NCBI GenBank assembly: GCA_038257015.1
Contig: JBBSJS010000005.1
Span: forward strand, 1-32,107
Direction: 5' to 3'
Source: UBA920 sp038257015
GTDB lineage: Bacteria > Patescibacteriota > Doudnabacteria > UBA920
Length of the DNA stretch: 32,107 nucleotides
Numbering within the stretch: position 1 is the first letter of the stretch; each line of letters begins with the position of its first letter. Below the pieces are notes generated by a model that saw only the letters and a program-made list of their open reading frames with translations, searched no databases and was not told the origin of the DNA. This document shows positions 7,644 to 15,584 of this stretch, piece by piece. The translations under genes and the position numbers were made by a program.

Positions 7644-7687
7644 CTTCGTATGCTCAACTTTGACTGAAGTCAAAGTCTCATGAGCTT
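7644..7687 (-). repeat. Structured element, copy C (half copy)
   Basis: These 44 bases match copy A 7531-7574 at 35 of 44 positions. The central hairpin is kept with a compensatory change: ACTTTGAC/GTCAAAGT (7657-7676) where copy A has ACTTTGGC/GCCAAAGT. Only the second hairpin of the element is present. It lies between the small membrane protein gene and copy A, in the same orientation. Confidence 0.6.
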
Positions 7688-7719
7688 TATAGCAACTCAA
7701 ATATTTTAGCAAGATATTC

Positions 7720-7956
7720 TTATTCTATCAATTCCGATGGAGCGGTCTGACCACTTAAGTACCCAAACATCCATAATACTGCTAAGGCAATAAAGAATAA
7801 ACCCAGCATACGCCACCAGGTATAAGTACCTCCCAATGGTGGTTTTAGGTACTTTTCTGCGAAATCAATTTTACCAGTCTGCTCAGTTATCCAAAATGTA
7901 TATTTCATCATCAGGACCCCAAGTGCAATGATTATTGGACCAAGTATATATCTCAT
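7720..7956 (-). CDS. Small two-helix membrane protein between two tRNA genes
   Basis: The 78-residue protein has hydrophobic helices at about residues 3-22 (YILGPIIIALGVLMM) and 48-68 (WWRMLGLFFIALAVLWMFGYL). A conserved-looking loop between them reads TGKIDFAEKYLKPPLGGTYTWWR. The pattern (short N-terminal helix, FAEKYL, then GGTYTxWxxLG) is one I recognise from hypothetical membrane proteins of candidate-phyla bacteria, with no known function. The ATG lies 10 bases downstream of the tRNA-Ile 3' end on the same strand, so it is probably made from the same precursor transcript as the tRNAs. There is no Shine-Dalgarno sequence. Confidence 0.82.
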   Translation of the reverse strand: MRYILGPIIIALGVLMMKYTFWITEQTGKIDFAEKYLKPPLGGTYTWWRMLGLFFIALAVLWMFGYLSGQTAPSELIE

Positions 7957-7966
7957 GGTTTTTTGA

Positions 7967-8043
7967 TGGTGGGCGTGCCAGGAATCGAACCTGGGACCTC
8001 GTCATTATCAGTGACGCGCTCTAACCGACTGAGCTACACGCCC
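7967..8043 (-). tRNA. tRNA-Ile (anticodon GAU)
   Basis: The 77-base cloverleaf on the minus strand has acceptor GGGCGTG/CACGCCC, D arm with GCTCAGTCGGTTAGAGC, anticodon stem CGTCA/TGACG with loop CTGATAA (anticodon GAT), T arm with GGTTCGATTCC, and an encoded CCA. It is the first gene of the minus-strand cluster. tRNA-Ile(GAU) followed by tRNA-Ala(UGC) is the usual pair and order inside 16S-23S spacers, but no rRNA flanks them here. Confidence 0.97.
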
Positions 8044-8168
8044 TCACGTCACAACTACCTTCATAAGTTCGTTTTCAGCTGAATCTAAAAACTCACTAAT
8101 TTCGGTGTTGTTCTTTCTTCCTAAATTATTTAACCTCCACTGTCGTTTCGGCCCAAGTAATTTTGGGC
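8044..8168 (-). repeat. Structured leader element, copy B, abutting tRNA-Ile
   Basis: This is a diverged relative of copy A placed the same way before tRNA-Ile. Shared landmarks on the minus strand are CTTGGGCC, then ACACCGAA/ATACCGAA, GAG, a hairpin, and GTTGTGACG/GTTGCGACG just before the tRNA. The second hairpin (8071-8078 with 8085-8092) is a different sequence but still an 8-bp stem, one pair being U-G only in minus-strand RNA. The first hairpin is weaker (8 of 9 pairs, 8123-8131 with 8155-8163) and competes with a perfect 6-bp stem at 8151-8168. Confidence 0.55.
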
Positions 8169-8481
8169 ACCCCTTGTTGTCGCTAGAAACAAGTTCTATC
8201 TCATTGAGACTTACAATAACTAGTCATTGTGTTAAATAGTTATTTAAATGCCAATTTATATATTGGAACATTGGCCTAATTACAACTTTTCAGAGAAAAG
8301 TATCTATACTAATTCTCTCGTAACGGGAACCTAACTAGAACATCATAGCAAAACCAGATTATTTTGACAATACCTTATGAATATAGTATCGTTAAAAATG
8401 AAATAACCCAGTTTCAGAAATAAAAATCAGACAAATTACTAAGGATTAATCAGTTAACCAAACTTAAGCATTCCAAAATAG
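8169..8481. other. Gene-free divergent region between the tRNA cluster and pilM
   Basis: No open frame of note is present. A 6-bp hairpin lies at 8173-8193. Reading the minus strand, TTGTAA, 17 bases, then TATATA is a possible but weak promoter for the tRNA cluster in the 8250-8290 region. The pilM promoter candidate is listed separately. CTTAAG (8463-8468) and CCAAAATAG (8473-8481) directly precede the pilM ATG and echo the leader repeats at 5791-5879. Confidence 0.5.
8364..8392 (+). promoter_or_regulatory. Candidate promoter of the pilus assembly operon
   Basis: A perfect TTGACA (8364-8369), a 17-base spacer and TATCGT (8387-8392) form a plausible sigma70-type promoter with a weak -10. Other -10-like hexamers nearby (TATAGT at 8382) would give spacers that are too short. 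The leader would be about 80 bases. Confidence 0.5.
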
Positions 8482-9498
8482 ATGCTATTTTCTACTAAAA
8501 AGTCGGTCCTCGGAGTCGATATCGGTACATCCAGTATTAAGCTAGTTCAGGTTGATAAAGGTAGCACGCCTCAACTTAAAACTTATGGTATTGTTGCTAT
8601 TCCCGAGCCTATTAGCTTACAAACTTCAGATGCCACTGTTGAAGAAATTGCCCAACTTCTAAAAAACCTTGCTGAAAGAGCTAATGTAACAACTAAGCGT
8701 TGCATAGCCAGCTTGCCTAACGGTGTCGTGTTTACCTCTGTTATCGATATGCCGTTGATGTCTGAAAAAGAACTTTCAGCATCCATGACATTTGAAGCTA
8801 AGAAATATGTACCGCTGCCATTTTCTGAAATTGATTTGTCTTGGTCTGTGATTGTCGAAGATCCTGCTGCAGCAATTATGAAAGTGTTGCTAATCGCGGT
8901 TCCAAAACAAATCAAACACACTTATGTAAAAGTTTTTGAGCTCGCAGGTCTTGAACTAGAAATTATAGACATCGAAGCTTTAGCATTAATTCGCTCTTTA
9001 GTTACCGATCCTACCAAAAATGATGTTATAATAGATATAGGTGCAAAAGTGACTGGAATTAATCTGGTCAAGAACGGACTTTTACAACTAACCCGTAGTC
9101 TCAATATAGGTGGCGACACCATGACAGATAGAATCGCTCAAGCTTTGAATATTACTTTTGACAGAGCTGAGAGATTTAAACAAGACTTTGGTCTAAAAGA
9201 AACTGAATTCTTACCGGAAGCAGTTAAGCCTGTTCTCGGAACTATCAAACATGAAATTGCCCAACTCATTAGCATTTACAAATCTCACAACGTCAATTTA
9301 GACAGAATTGTCTTTACTGGCGGCGGTGCACAAATGCCAGGAGTAACAACTTTTTTTGAAGACTTAGGTGTCACGCCAGTTTTAGCTAATTCACTTTCAA
9401 GAGTTAGTTATAGTGTTGAAGCAAAGCCGATACTAGAGCGCTACACTTTATTGCTAGGTGTACCAATTGGGTTAGCATTAAGAAATGTTGAAACTTAA
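8482..9498 (+). CDS. pilM: Type IV pilus assembly ATPase-like protein PilM
   Basis: This 338-residue actin/FtsA-fold protein is of usual family length. The first phosphate loop is GVDIGTSSIKLVQV (residues 11-24), a second nucleotide-contact motif is NDVIIDIGAKVTGINLV (near residue 180), and the adenosine motif is IVFTGGGAQMPGV (near residue 275). PilM sits on the cytoplasmic face of the membrane, binds the N-terminal tail of PilN and links the pilus motor to the PilN-PilO inner-membrane complex. It heads an operon with pilN 11 bases downstream. The ATG follows CCAAAATAG directly, without a Shine-Dalgarno sequence. Start choice is supported by the short MLFSTKKSVLGVDIG head, normal for the family. 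Confidence 0.95.
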   Translation: MLFSTKKSVLGVDIGTSSIKLVQVDKGSTPQLKTYGIVAIPEPISLQTSDATVEEIAQLLKNLAERANVTTKRCIASLPNGVVFTSVIDMPLMSEKELSASMTFEAKKYVPLPFSEIDLSWSVIVEDPAAAIMKVLLIAVPKQIKHTYVKVFELAGLELEIIDIEALALIRSLVTDPTKNDVIIDIGAKVTGINLVKNGLLQLTRSLNIGGDTMTDRIAQALNITFDRAERFKQDFGLKETEFLPEAVKPVLGTIKHEIAQLISIYKSHNVNLDRIVFTGGGAQMPGVTTFFEDLGVTPVLANSLSRVSYSVEAKPILERYTLLLGVPIGLALRNVET

Positions 9499-9509
9499 AT
9501 CAAAATAAA

Positions 9510-10082
9510 ATGGCAGAAATTAATCTATTAGGCAACGATACTATCGACCCAGCCTCAATAACAGCAAAAAGTTTAAGACTAGTGTCTTCGCTTTTGTTTG
9601 CTGTGCTTTTGTTGATGTTGCTTTCGTATGGATACTTCAGTTTTAGTTCATGGGGTAATGGTAATAAAATTGAAGATGTTCAAAAGAAAACATCTGCAGC
9701 AACCCAGGAAGTAGCTCAAAATCCACAACGCCTTGAAGTAGTGACCAGACAAGGGCAAATCCAAGAAGTAAATTCACTTCTTTCCAAGCACCTGTATTGG
9801 TCTTATCTTTTACCAGAATTATCTCGTGTTACTTTGAGCAGTGCCGGGTATACCAGAATCACAGCGGACGACAAAGGTAAATTAGATCTAACTGTTGCGG
9901 TGCCAACCTACCAAGATCTTGAGAAGTACCTACAAGTATTTAACTTACCAGAATATCATCAGAACTTTAGCAATGTTCGTATCACTTCGATTAGCCGAAC
10001 TTCTGTCAATGAACAATTGGCAATTCAAGCCCAGATTAGATTGGACTTTGATCCTAAATTCTTAAGAGATAAAGGACGATAG
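9510..10082 (+). CDS. pilN: Type IV pilus inner-membrane protein PilN
   Basis: The 190-residue protein opens with MAEINLLGND, matching the INLLP-type tail by which PilN docks into PilM. One membrane helix lies at about residues 23-45 (RLVSSLLFAVLLLMLLSYGYF), then a short coiled coil (about residues 50-80). The C-terminal domain has the usual PilN ferredoxin-like pattern (YWSYLLPELSRVTLSSAGYTRI). PilN dimerises with PilO and carries signals between the cytoplasmic motor and the envelope part of the machine. Gene order, spacing (11 bases after pilM, 2 before pilO) and length fit. Confidence 0.9.
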   Translation: MAEINLLGNDTIDPASITAKSLRLVSSLLFAVLLLMLLSYGYFSFSSWGNGNKIEDVQKKTSAATQEVAQNPQRLEVVTRQGQIQEVNSLLSKHLYWSYLLPELSRVTLSSAGYTRITADDKGKLDLTVAVPTYQDLEKYLQVFNLPEYHQNFSNVRITSISRTSVNEQLAIQAQIRLDFDPKFLRDKGR

Positions 10083-10084
10083 AT

Positions 10085-10711
10085 ATGGCATTTAACCCAC
10101 CCCAAATTAATAATTTAGTAAACAGACGAACTTTTCGTAACCCAACCACGCAAATTATTTTGTACACTGTGGTCATAGTTTTATTCTCTTGGTTTTTACT
10201 AAAGCCAGCTGTGGCTCAATGGAGTAATCAGCGCGCAACTCTAAAAACTGAAAATGAAAAGTTTGCAAAAATTGATAGTGAACGAGTAGCTCTAAATAAG
10301 TTAGTCACAGAGTTAGATTCTAAAGAAAATGATATCAAGCTTTTAGACGAAGCTTTGCCACTAAATGAAGAAGTTACTAGGTTACACATTATGCTAGACA
10401 ACTATGTTGGTGCTTCTGGTATGCAAGTTTCACAAATCGGAATTGACCTATCCTCGATTGGTGTTCAGGCTGGCGATAAGGCAGAATTACGTAGCCGTTT
10501 TGGAGCAACTCGCAGTATTAAAACTATTCCAATTACTTTAAGTGTTAATGGTACTGTGGACCAATTGAGAAATATGCTAGAACTTGTAGAGAATAGTGGT
10601 CGTGTACTGGATGTGGAAAGAGTTGAGCTTAGTAAAGGTCAAGAAACTACCAATTTTCAATTACAATTAAAAGCTTACGCTTACGATATGGAGAGCAATG
10701 AAAGCCAATAA
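10085..10711 (+). CDS. pilO: Type IV pilus inner-membrane protein PilO
   Basis: The 208-residue protein has a membrane helix at about residues 25-43 (IILYTVVIVLFSWFLLKPAV), then a coiled coil (about 48-95, with EKFAKIDSERVALNKLVTELDSKEND). The C-terminal domain has the PilO feature of a segment around LPLNEEVTRLHIMLDNYVGASGM followed by a beta-alpha-beta fold (about residues 135-205, ITLSVNGTVDQLRNMLELVENSGRVLDVERV). It forms heterodimers with PilN. Its end overlaps the next gene by 14 bases, implying translational coupling. Confidence 0.9.
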   Translation: MAFNPPQINNLVNRRTFRNPTTQIILYTVVIVLFSWFLLKPAVAQWSNQRATLKTENEKFAKIDSERVALNKLVTELDSKENDIKLLDEALPLNEEVTRLHIMLDNYVGASGMQVSQIGIDLSSIGVQAGDKAELRSRFGATRSIKTIPITLSVNGTVDQLRNMLELVENSGRVLDVERVELSKGQETTNFQLQLKAYAYDMESNESQ

Positions 10712-10994
10712 AGTTATAGCCGTTATAGTAATTGTCATAGGTCTAAGTGGTTCTGCATACATGCTTTACCTTACTTTTAGTACCGTAGGAACTCCAAATA
10801 ACCGACCAGTATTCGTCGATCCAAACCCATCTGCAGTCTTGGTAACTGGCAGTGGGCAACCTGGGGCAATCCTACCATTCGGTACGAATTTAGATACTAG
10901 TGGAATCAAAAAATACAACGGCACGCAAAAACTTTTCCCTTATCCATCGGTTAGCACCTCAGAAATTGGACGGGGAAATAATATCATTTATTAA
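10698..10994 (+). CDS. Small membrane-anchored protein in the PilP position
   Basis: The 98-residue protein has one membrane helix at about residues 5-27 (VIAVIVIVIGLSGSAYMLYLTF) and a Pro/Gly-rich external tail without Cys. The tail ends FPYPSVSTSEIGRGNNIIY. In diderm bacteria the gene after pilO encodes the lipoprotein PilP, which bridges PilN/O to the outer-membrane secretin. This protein lacks a lipobox and any similarity to PilP that I can see. It is probably an inner-membrane accessory of the PilNO complex in a cell without a secretin. It starts inside pilO and ends 11 bases before pilB, so it belongs to the operon. Confidence 0.82.
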   Translation: MKANKVIAVIVIVIGLSGSAYMLYLTFSTVGTPNNRPVFVDPNPSAVLVTGSGQPGAILPFGTNLDTSGIKKYNGTQKLFPYPSVSTSEIGRGNNIIY

Positions 10995-11005
10995 ACCATT
11001 TCAGG

Positions 11006-12793
11006 ATGGCTGAAACATCTCCAAATATCCAACTTACAGCTGGTTTTGAGAAGTTTTTAGTTGAACATGGCTTTCTGGACAAAGAACAGTTAGCACAGTT
11101 AGATAAAGTCAAGGTAGATAAGTTTGGCAAAGATTACCTTGTTTCGTTACCAGATGTAGTGAAGCTAGTTGTTCAAGAAAAATTTCTTAGTGAAGAAGAT
11201 GTCGCTAAAGCACGAGCGGCTTTTTTGAATTTGCCATATGCAGATTTAAGGCAAGTCGACATCAAGCCTGAATTGCTTGATGTAATTCCACCTGATTCCC
11301 GAAAATTTTATGGCATGGTTCCTTTCGAGCTATCCAATAACGATTTAAAAGTTGCATTACTAGACCCGTCTAACCTCCAGGCGTTAGAAGCTTTAGAATT
11401 TTTAGGACAAAAGCAGAATTACCAAGTCCATATTTATCTAGCTTCAGAAACTTCTATCTCTACTTGGACTACGGGTCACGAAAATATAAAAACTGTAGTT
11501 GGTGAAGCCTTGCAAGATATTCAGGAAATTGAAGTTACTCGTGTTAATAACTCACCGTTTTCACAGCAGAAACAGCAACAACCTCAAATTTTAGAGGACG
11601 CTCCGATTATTAAAATCGTGGACGTAATACTCTCCAATGCTATTGATGCCAAAGCTTCTGATATTCATATTGAACCGTCAGAAACGGATGTAAGAGTGCG
11701 TTACCGTATTGACGGTATTTTGCATACATCGCTTAGTCTGCCTAGGAGTGTTTTATCCGCCATTGTATCACGTGTAAAAATTTTGGCGAACTTAAAAATT
11801 GATGAACAGCGTTTACCCCAAGATGGACGTTTCCATGTTGAGATGAACTCTAAGTCTATAGACCTTCGTGTTTCTACTTTACCGTTAATGAACGGTGAAA
11901 AAATTGTAATGCGTTTGCTCGACAAAACTACTTCAGTACCAACTTTAGAAGAGTTGGGGCTACGAGGACAAGCTTTAAGGTGGGTGAAAGAGAGTATTCT
12001 TAAATCTCACGGCATCTTCTTAATTACAGGACCGACAGGTAGTGGTAAATCTACAACTTTGTATTCCATACTCTCCATGCGTAATACTACTGAAGTTAAT
12101 ATTGTAACTTTAGAAGATCCAGTGGAATATTTTATTCCTGGTGTTAATCAGAGCCAAGTAAATCCAGACATTGGTTTAACTTTTGCGTCAGGTTTGCGTA
12201 GTATCTTACGTCAAGATCCGAACATTGTGATGGTAGGTGAAATCCGTGACGAAGAAACGGCTGAGTTAGCTGTGCACGCAGCTCTTACTGGTCACTTGGT
12301 ATTCTCAACACTTCACACCAACAATGCTGTGGGGGCTTTGCCACGCTTAGAAAATATGAATTTAGAACCTTTTCTTTTAAATGCTTCTATTAACTTGGTA
12401 ATGGCTCAACGTTTAGTTAGAAAGCTATGTGAGTTTTGTAAAAAAGAGACTGAAGTTTCAACTATTGTACGTAACGATTTGATTGCCGCTTTAATGGGTG
12501 TACCACCGCAATATCTTAAAGATGAGAACATCGATATGGACAAGTTCAAACTCTATGCTGCTCAGGGATGTAATAAGTGTGGAGAGACAGGGTACAAAGG
12601 TAGAATCGGAATTTTTGAAGTCGTGCCAATGTTACCTGATTTACAAGAAGTAATTTTTGAACATGGCCAGTCACACAAAGTTTACCAAGACATGTTGAAG
12701 CTTGGTGTAATTTCAATGAAGCAAGATGGAATTATGAAATCCATAAATGGACTTACGACCTGGGAAGAGATCGCCAGAGTAACCACAGAATAA
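11006..12793 (+). CDS. pilB: Pilus extension ATPase PilB
   Basis: The 595-residue protein has the usual GspE/PilB layout. An N-terminal MshEN-type domain (about 1-160) precedes an N2 domain (about 195-300, with KASDIHIEPSETDVRVRYRIDG). The motor domain has Walker A GPTGSGKST (342-350), Asp box TLEDPVEY (about 368-375), Walker B IVMVGEIRD (407-415) and His box HLVFSTLHTN (430-439). A zinc site is formed by CEFC (475-478) and CNKC (522-525). It hydrolyses ATP at the inner membrane to drive pilin addition through PilC. All catalytic parts are intact. It sits 11 bases after the small anchored protein and 12 before the receiver-like gene. Confidence 0.97.
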   Translation: MAETSPNIQLTAGFEKFLVEHGFLDKEQLAQLDKVKVDKFGKDYLVSLPDVVKLVVQEKFLSEEDVAKARAAFLNLPYADLRQVDIKPELLDVIPPDSRKFYGMVPFELSNNDLKVALLDPSNLQALEALEFLGQKQNYQVHIYLASETSISTWTTGHENIKTVVGEALQDIQEIEVTRVNNSPFSQQKQQQPQILEDAPIIKIVDVILSNAIDAKASDIHIEPSETDVRVRYRIDGILHTSLSLPRSVLSAIVSRVKILANLKIDEQRLPQDGRFHVEMNSKSIDLRVSTLPLMNGEKIVMRLLDKTTSVPTLEELGLRGQALRWVKESILKSHGIFLITGPTGSGKSTTLYSILSMRNTTEVNIVTLEDPVEYFIPGVNQSQVNPDIGLTFASGLRSILRQDPNIVMVGEIRDEETAELAVHAALTGHLVFSTLHTNNAVGALPRLENMNLEPFLLNASINLVMAQRLVRKLCEFCKKETEVSTIVRNDLIAALMGVPPQYLKDENIDMDKFKLYAAQGCNKCGETGYKGRIGIFEVVPMLPDLQEVIFEHGQSHKVYQDMLKLGVISMKQDGIMKSINGLTTWEEIARVTTE

Positions 12794-12805
12794 AAAATCA
12801 AAGAG

Positions 12806-13231
12806 ATGGAATATATCACTACAAAACAATACTCATTTACCAACCGACCTTATCGAAGTATTTTGGGCGCGAAGGTATTGATGTTTGATGCTAAACCAGA
12901 GAATATCGCTTTGTACTCTCGCCACTTCCAAGAAGCTCAGATTAATTTGATAATTTCGGAGAGACTTGAAGAGCTAGTTAAGCATGCTTTAGAAGCTTTG
13001 CCTGATGTCGTAATTATTAACCCTGATAATTACCACAACGATAGCTTTAAGCAAATCGCCTTTGTAAAAATCAAGTTCCCCCAACTTCCAATTATTACCA
13101 TAGGAGAGTCTATACGAGACGATTCATTAGATGTTATTATGCAATTAGGCGTAGCTTGCTATTTAGACAAAAATTTAACCAGGCCACAAGATTTGTTGGT
13201 GGCAATAGAGCAAACTCTCAACAACAATTAA
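12806..13231 (+). CDS. Degenerate receiver-domain (pseudo-receiver) protein between pilB and pilT
   Basis: The 141-residue protein has a receiver-like fold from about residue 20: beta1 AKVLMFDAKPEN, beta3 PDVVIIN, beta4 LPIITIG, beta5 ACYLDKN. Lining it up on the family consensus (VLIVDD; PDLVLLD; T/S; K) gives Asp28 for one of the acidic pair, Asn72 where the phosphoacceptor Asp is expected, Thr98 and Lys122. Asp74 lies two residues on and could only act if the strand shifted. It is therefore probably not phosphorylated normally and may act as a constitutive partner of the PilB/PilT motors. No output domain is present. The pilus-operon position suggests motor control. Confidence 0.8.
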   Translation: MEYITTKQYSFTNRPYRSILGAKVLMFDAKPENIALYSRHFQEAQINLIISERLEELVKHALEALPDVVIINPDNYHNDSFKQIAFVKIKFPQLPIITIGESIRDDSLDVIMQLGVACYLDKNLTRPQDLLVAIEQTLNNN

Positions 13232-13249
13232 CGAAACCCAAACAAAAAT

Positions 13250-14320
13250 ATGTATAAAGCTAGTGAATTAGAACTAAATAAGCTCCTTGCTGTAACTTTG
13301 GAACGAAATGCTTCCGACCTTCATTTAGTAGTAGGCGAGCCTCCAATCTTAAGAATTGACAGTGCTCCTGTCCGTATGGAAGATTTACCAGTTATGAGCA
13401 ATGACGCTGTAACTGACCTGGTTAATGTGATGTTGAATGATAAGCAGAAAGAAAAGCTTAGCCAACAGCTAGATTTGGACTTCTCTTATGAATATAAAGA
13501 CAATGCCCGGTTCCGTGTAAACGTTTACCGTGCTCAAGGTGTGTGGAATGCAGCTTTTCGCTTAATTCCTAGTCATATTAAGAGCATGGATGAATTAAAT
13601 CTTCCGCCAATGCTTAAACGCTTTACTGAATATAAGCAAGGTTTGGTTTTAGTGGTGGGTCCGACTGGTCATGGTAAGTCTACTGCACTGGCCTCGATGA
13701 TTAATGAAATCAATACCACTCGTTCAGAGCATATTCTTACCATCGAAGATCCTGTAGAGTTTTTGTTTACCCACAAAGAATCCTTCATTACTCAACGAGA
13801 AGTTGGCTTGGACACAATTAGTTTTTCACAATCCTTAAAAGCTGCCCTTCGTGAAGACATTAACGTTGTGCTAGTTGGTGAAATGCGTGATTTAGAGTCT
13901 ATTGGGGCAACTTTAACTTTAGCTGAAACAGGTCACTTAATTTTTGCGACAATGCACACTAACGATGCCTCACAAAGCATCGACCGTATCGTAGATGTAT
14001 TCCCAGGCGATCAACAACCACAAATCCGTGCTCAGTTAGCAAGTTCTTTGATTGGTGTTGTGAGTATGCGCTTAATGCCAAAAATTGGTGGTGGTAGAAT
14101 CCCAGCAACAGAAATTATGGTTGTTAACCACGCAATTCGTAACGTAATTCGTGACGGCAAAGTTTATGAAATTCCAAACGTCATCCATACATCATTGGAA
14201 GAGGGAATGATTCCATTAGATAAGAGCTTGGCCAATCTTGTTAAGCAAGGGTTGGTAGAATTAGATGTTGCACAAAATTTTGTTTCGGACCGCGAATACT
14301 TCGCTTCAATAATGAGCTAA
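13250..14320 (+). CDS. pilT: Pilus retraction ATPase PilT
   Basis: This 356-residue motor ATPase is of usual PilT length. It has ASDLHLVVGEPPILRI near the start, Walker A GPTGHGKS (137-144), Asp box IEDPVEFLF (about 165-173), Walker B VVLVGEMRD (206-214) and His box GHLIFATMHTNDA (about 228-240). The C-terminal AIRNVIRD (295-302) corresponds to the AIRNLIRE motif needed for retraction in characterised PilT proteins. No zinc cysteines are present, unlike PilB. It should depolymerise the pilus and pull on attached surfaces. It follows the pseudo-receiver gene by 18 bases and precedes pilC by 13. Confidence 0.96.
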   Translation: MYKASELELNKLLAVTLERNASDLHLVVGEPPILRIDSAPVRMEDLPVMSNDAVTDLVNVMLNDKQKEKLSQQLDLDFSYEYKDNARFRVNVYRAQGVWNAAFRLIPSHIKSMDELNLPPMLKRFTEYKQGLVLVVGPTGHGKSTALASMINEINTTRSEHILTIEDPVEFLFTHKESFITQREVGLDTISFSQSLKAALREDINVVLVGEMRDLESIGATLTLAETGHLIFATMHTNDASQSIDRIVDVFPGDQQPQIRAQLASSLIGVVSMRLMPKIGGGRIPATEIMVVNHAIRNVIRDGKVYEIPNVIHTSLEEGMIPLDKSLANLVKQGLVELDVAQNFVSDREYFASIMS

Positions 14321-14333
14321 CTTTTTAGATAAT

Positions 14334-15536
14334 ATGAAATTTCTTTATCAAGCCAGAAACCAACAAGGACAGATTGCCAAAGGTTATGTAATCGCTGCGA
14401 ATGCTGCTAAGGCAGAGCAACTGTTGGCTGAAAACAACTTCATAATCATTTCCTTAAAAGAACAACGTGAGAACTTACTCACCAAGGTTGCTCTATTATT
14501 TAATCGCGTTAGTAATAAAGATATAGTTTTATTCTCTCGTCAGTTATCAACTTTGGTGGCAGCTCGCGTGCCGATTCTTCAAGCCTTAAGAATTTTAGAA
14601 AATCAAGTTAGCAATGAAGGTTTACTTTTTGTTGTAAGAAGTTTAATAACATCCATTGAAGGTGGTGAAAGCCTTTCTTTGGCGATGTCCAAACATCCAG
14701 AAGTGTTCGATAATCTTTTTGTTGCTTTGGTTAAAGCCGGTGAAGCAGCGGGAACTGTTGGTGAATCATTAACTTACTTAGCTGACCAAGCCGAAAAGGA
14801 TTATGATCTGCGTTCTAAGGTAAAGGGTGCAATGACTTACCCAGCTTTCGTTTTGTTGGCTTTGGCTATTGTTGGCGTATTGATGTTTAAATTTGTGCTA
14901 CCAAAACTAACTGAAGTTTTGCGTGAACAAGGTGGTGAATTACCGTTGGTGTCGGTGTGGCTGATTAGTTTTACCGATTTTTTCCAAGTGTATTGGTGGG
15001 TAATAATTCTGTTGATTTGTGGTGGAGTTTTGGGAATAAGGCTTTATATCGACACTGTATCAGGAAGGTATGTTTGGGATAGGTTAAAAGTTAGCGTACC
15101 GGCGATAGGTGATATGTTTGAAAAAGTTTACATGGCTCGTTTCTCTCGCAACATGGCAACTTTAGTTGCTGGAGGTATTCCGATTATTCAAGCTATGAAA
15201 ATTTTAAGTGAAGTTTTAAACAACGTAATTTACAGAGACATTATCTTAGAGGCGAGTAAAGAAGTGACTAATGGACGAAGTGTTAACGAATCATTAGCAA
15301 AGTATCCGGAGTTCCCACCATTGGTTACACAAATGATTAAAGTAGGTGAACAAACTGCTGAGCTAGACACAATTTTATTGAAACTAGCAGCCTTTTACGA
15401 GAAAGAAGTTGATGCAAAAATTGCCACTCTTTCTACATTACTTGAACCGATGATTATGATAATTCTTGGTGTCGGTGTCGGCTTATTGGTAGCTGGTGTA
15501 TTGCTTCCTATTTATAACCTTGCTAGCACAACTTAA
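14334..15536 (+). CDS. pilC: Pilus inner-membrane platform protein PilC
   Basis: The 400-residue protein has two GspF domains (about 63-190 and 265-390). Each has the family pattern FSRQLSTLVAARVPILQALR or FSRNMATLVAGGIPIIQAMK. Membrane helices lie at about residues 165-190, 215-240 and 370-395. PilC is the platform on which PilB and PilT act to add or remove pilin subunits. It is the last gene of the pilM-pilC operon. No terminator is visible before the next promoter at 15576, so some read-through into the pilin genes is possible. Confidence 0.95.
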   Translation: MKFLYQARNQQGQIAKGYVIAANAAKAEQLLAENNFIIISLKEQRENLLTKVALLFNRVSNKDIVLFSRQLSTLVAARVPILQALRILENQVSNEGLLFVVRSLITSIEGGESLSLAMSKHPEVFDNLFVALVKAGEAAGTVGESLTYLADQAEKDYDLRSKVKGAMTYPAFVLLALAIVGVLMFKFVLPKLTEVLREQGGELPLVSVWLISFTDFFQVYWWVIILLICGGVLGIRLYIDTVSGRYVWDRLKVSVPAIGDMFEKVYMARFSRNMATLVAGGIPIIQAMKILSEVLNNVIYRDIILEASKEVTNGRSVNESLAKYPEFPPLVTQMIKVGEQTAELDTILLKLAAFYEKEVDAKIATLSTLLEPMIMIILGVGVGLLVAGVLLPIYNLASTT

Positions 15537-15560
15537 TTTCCCTGTTGATAATTATCCTTG

Positions 15561-15584
15561 CCACAACCTTTAGTGTGGTATAAT
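15561..15584 (+). promoter_or_regulatory. Promoter of the first pilin gene with overlapping inverted repeat
   Basis: TGGTATAAT (15576-15584) is a perfect extended -10 element. An inverted repeat CCACA (15561-15565) with TGTGG (15574-15578) overlaps its upstream edge and could be an operator half-site pair. Transcription would begin near 15591, leaving a leader of about 70 bases with a small GTAGC/GCTAC hairpin at 15610-15624. Confidence 0.7.

Noticed and set aside
8382..8387. TATAGT as the -10 box of the pilus operon with TTGACA at 8364
   Set aside because: The spacer would be 12 bases, too short. TATCGT at 17 bases is preferred, though weak.
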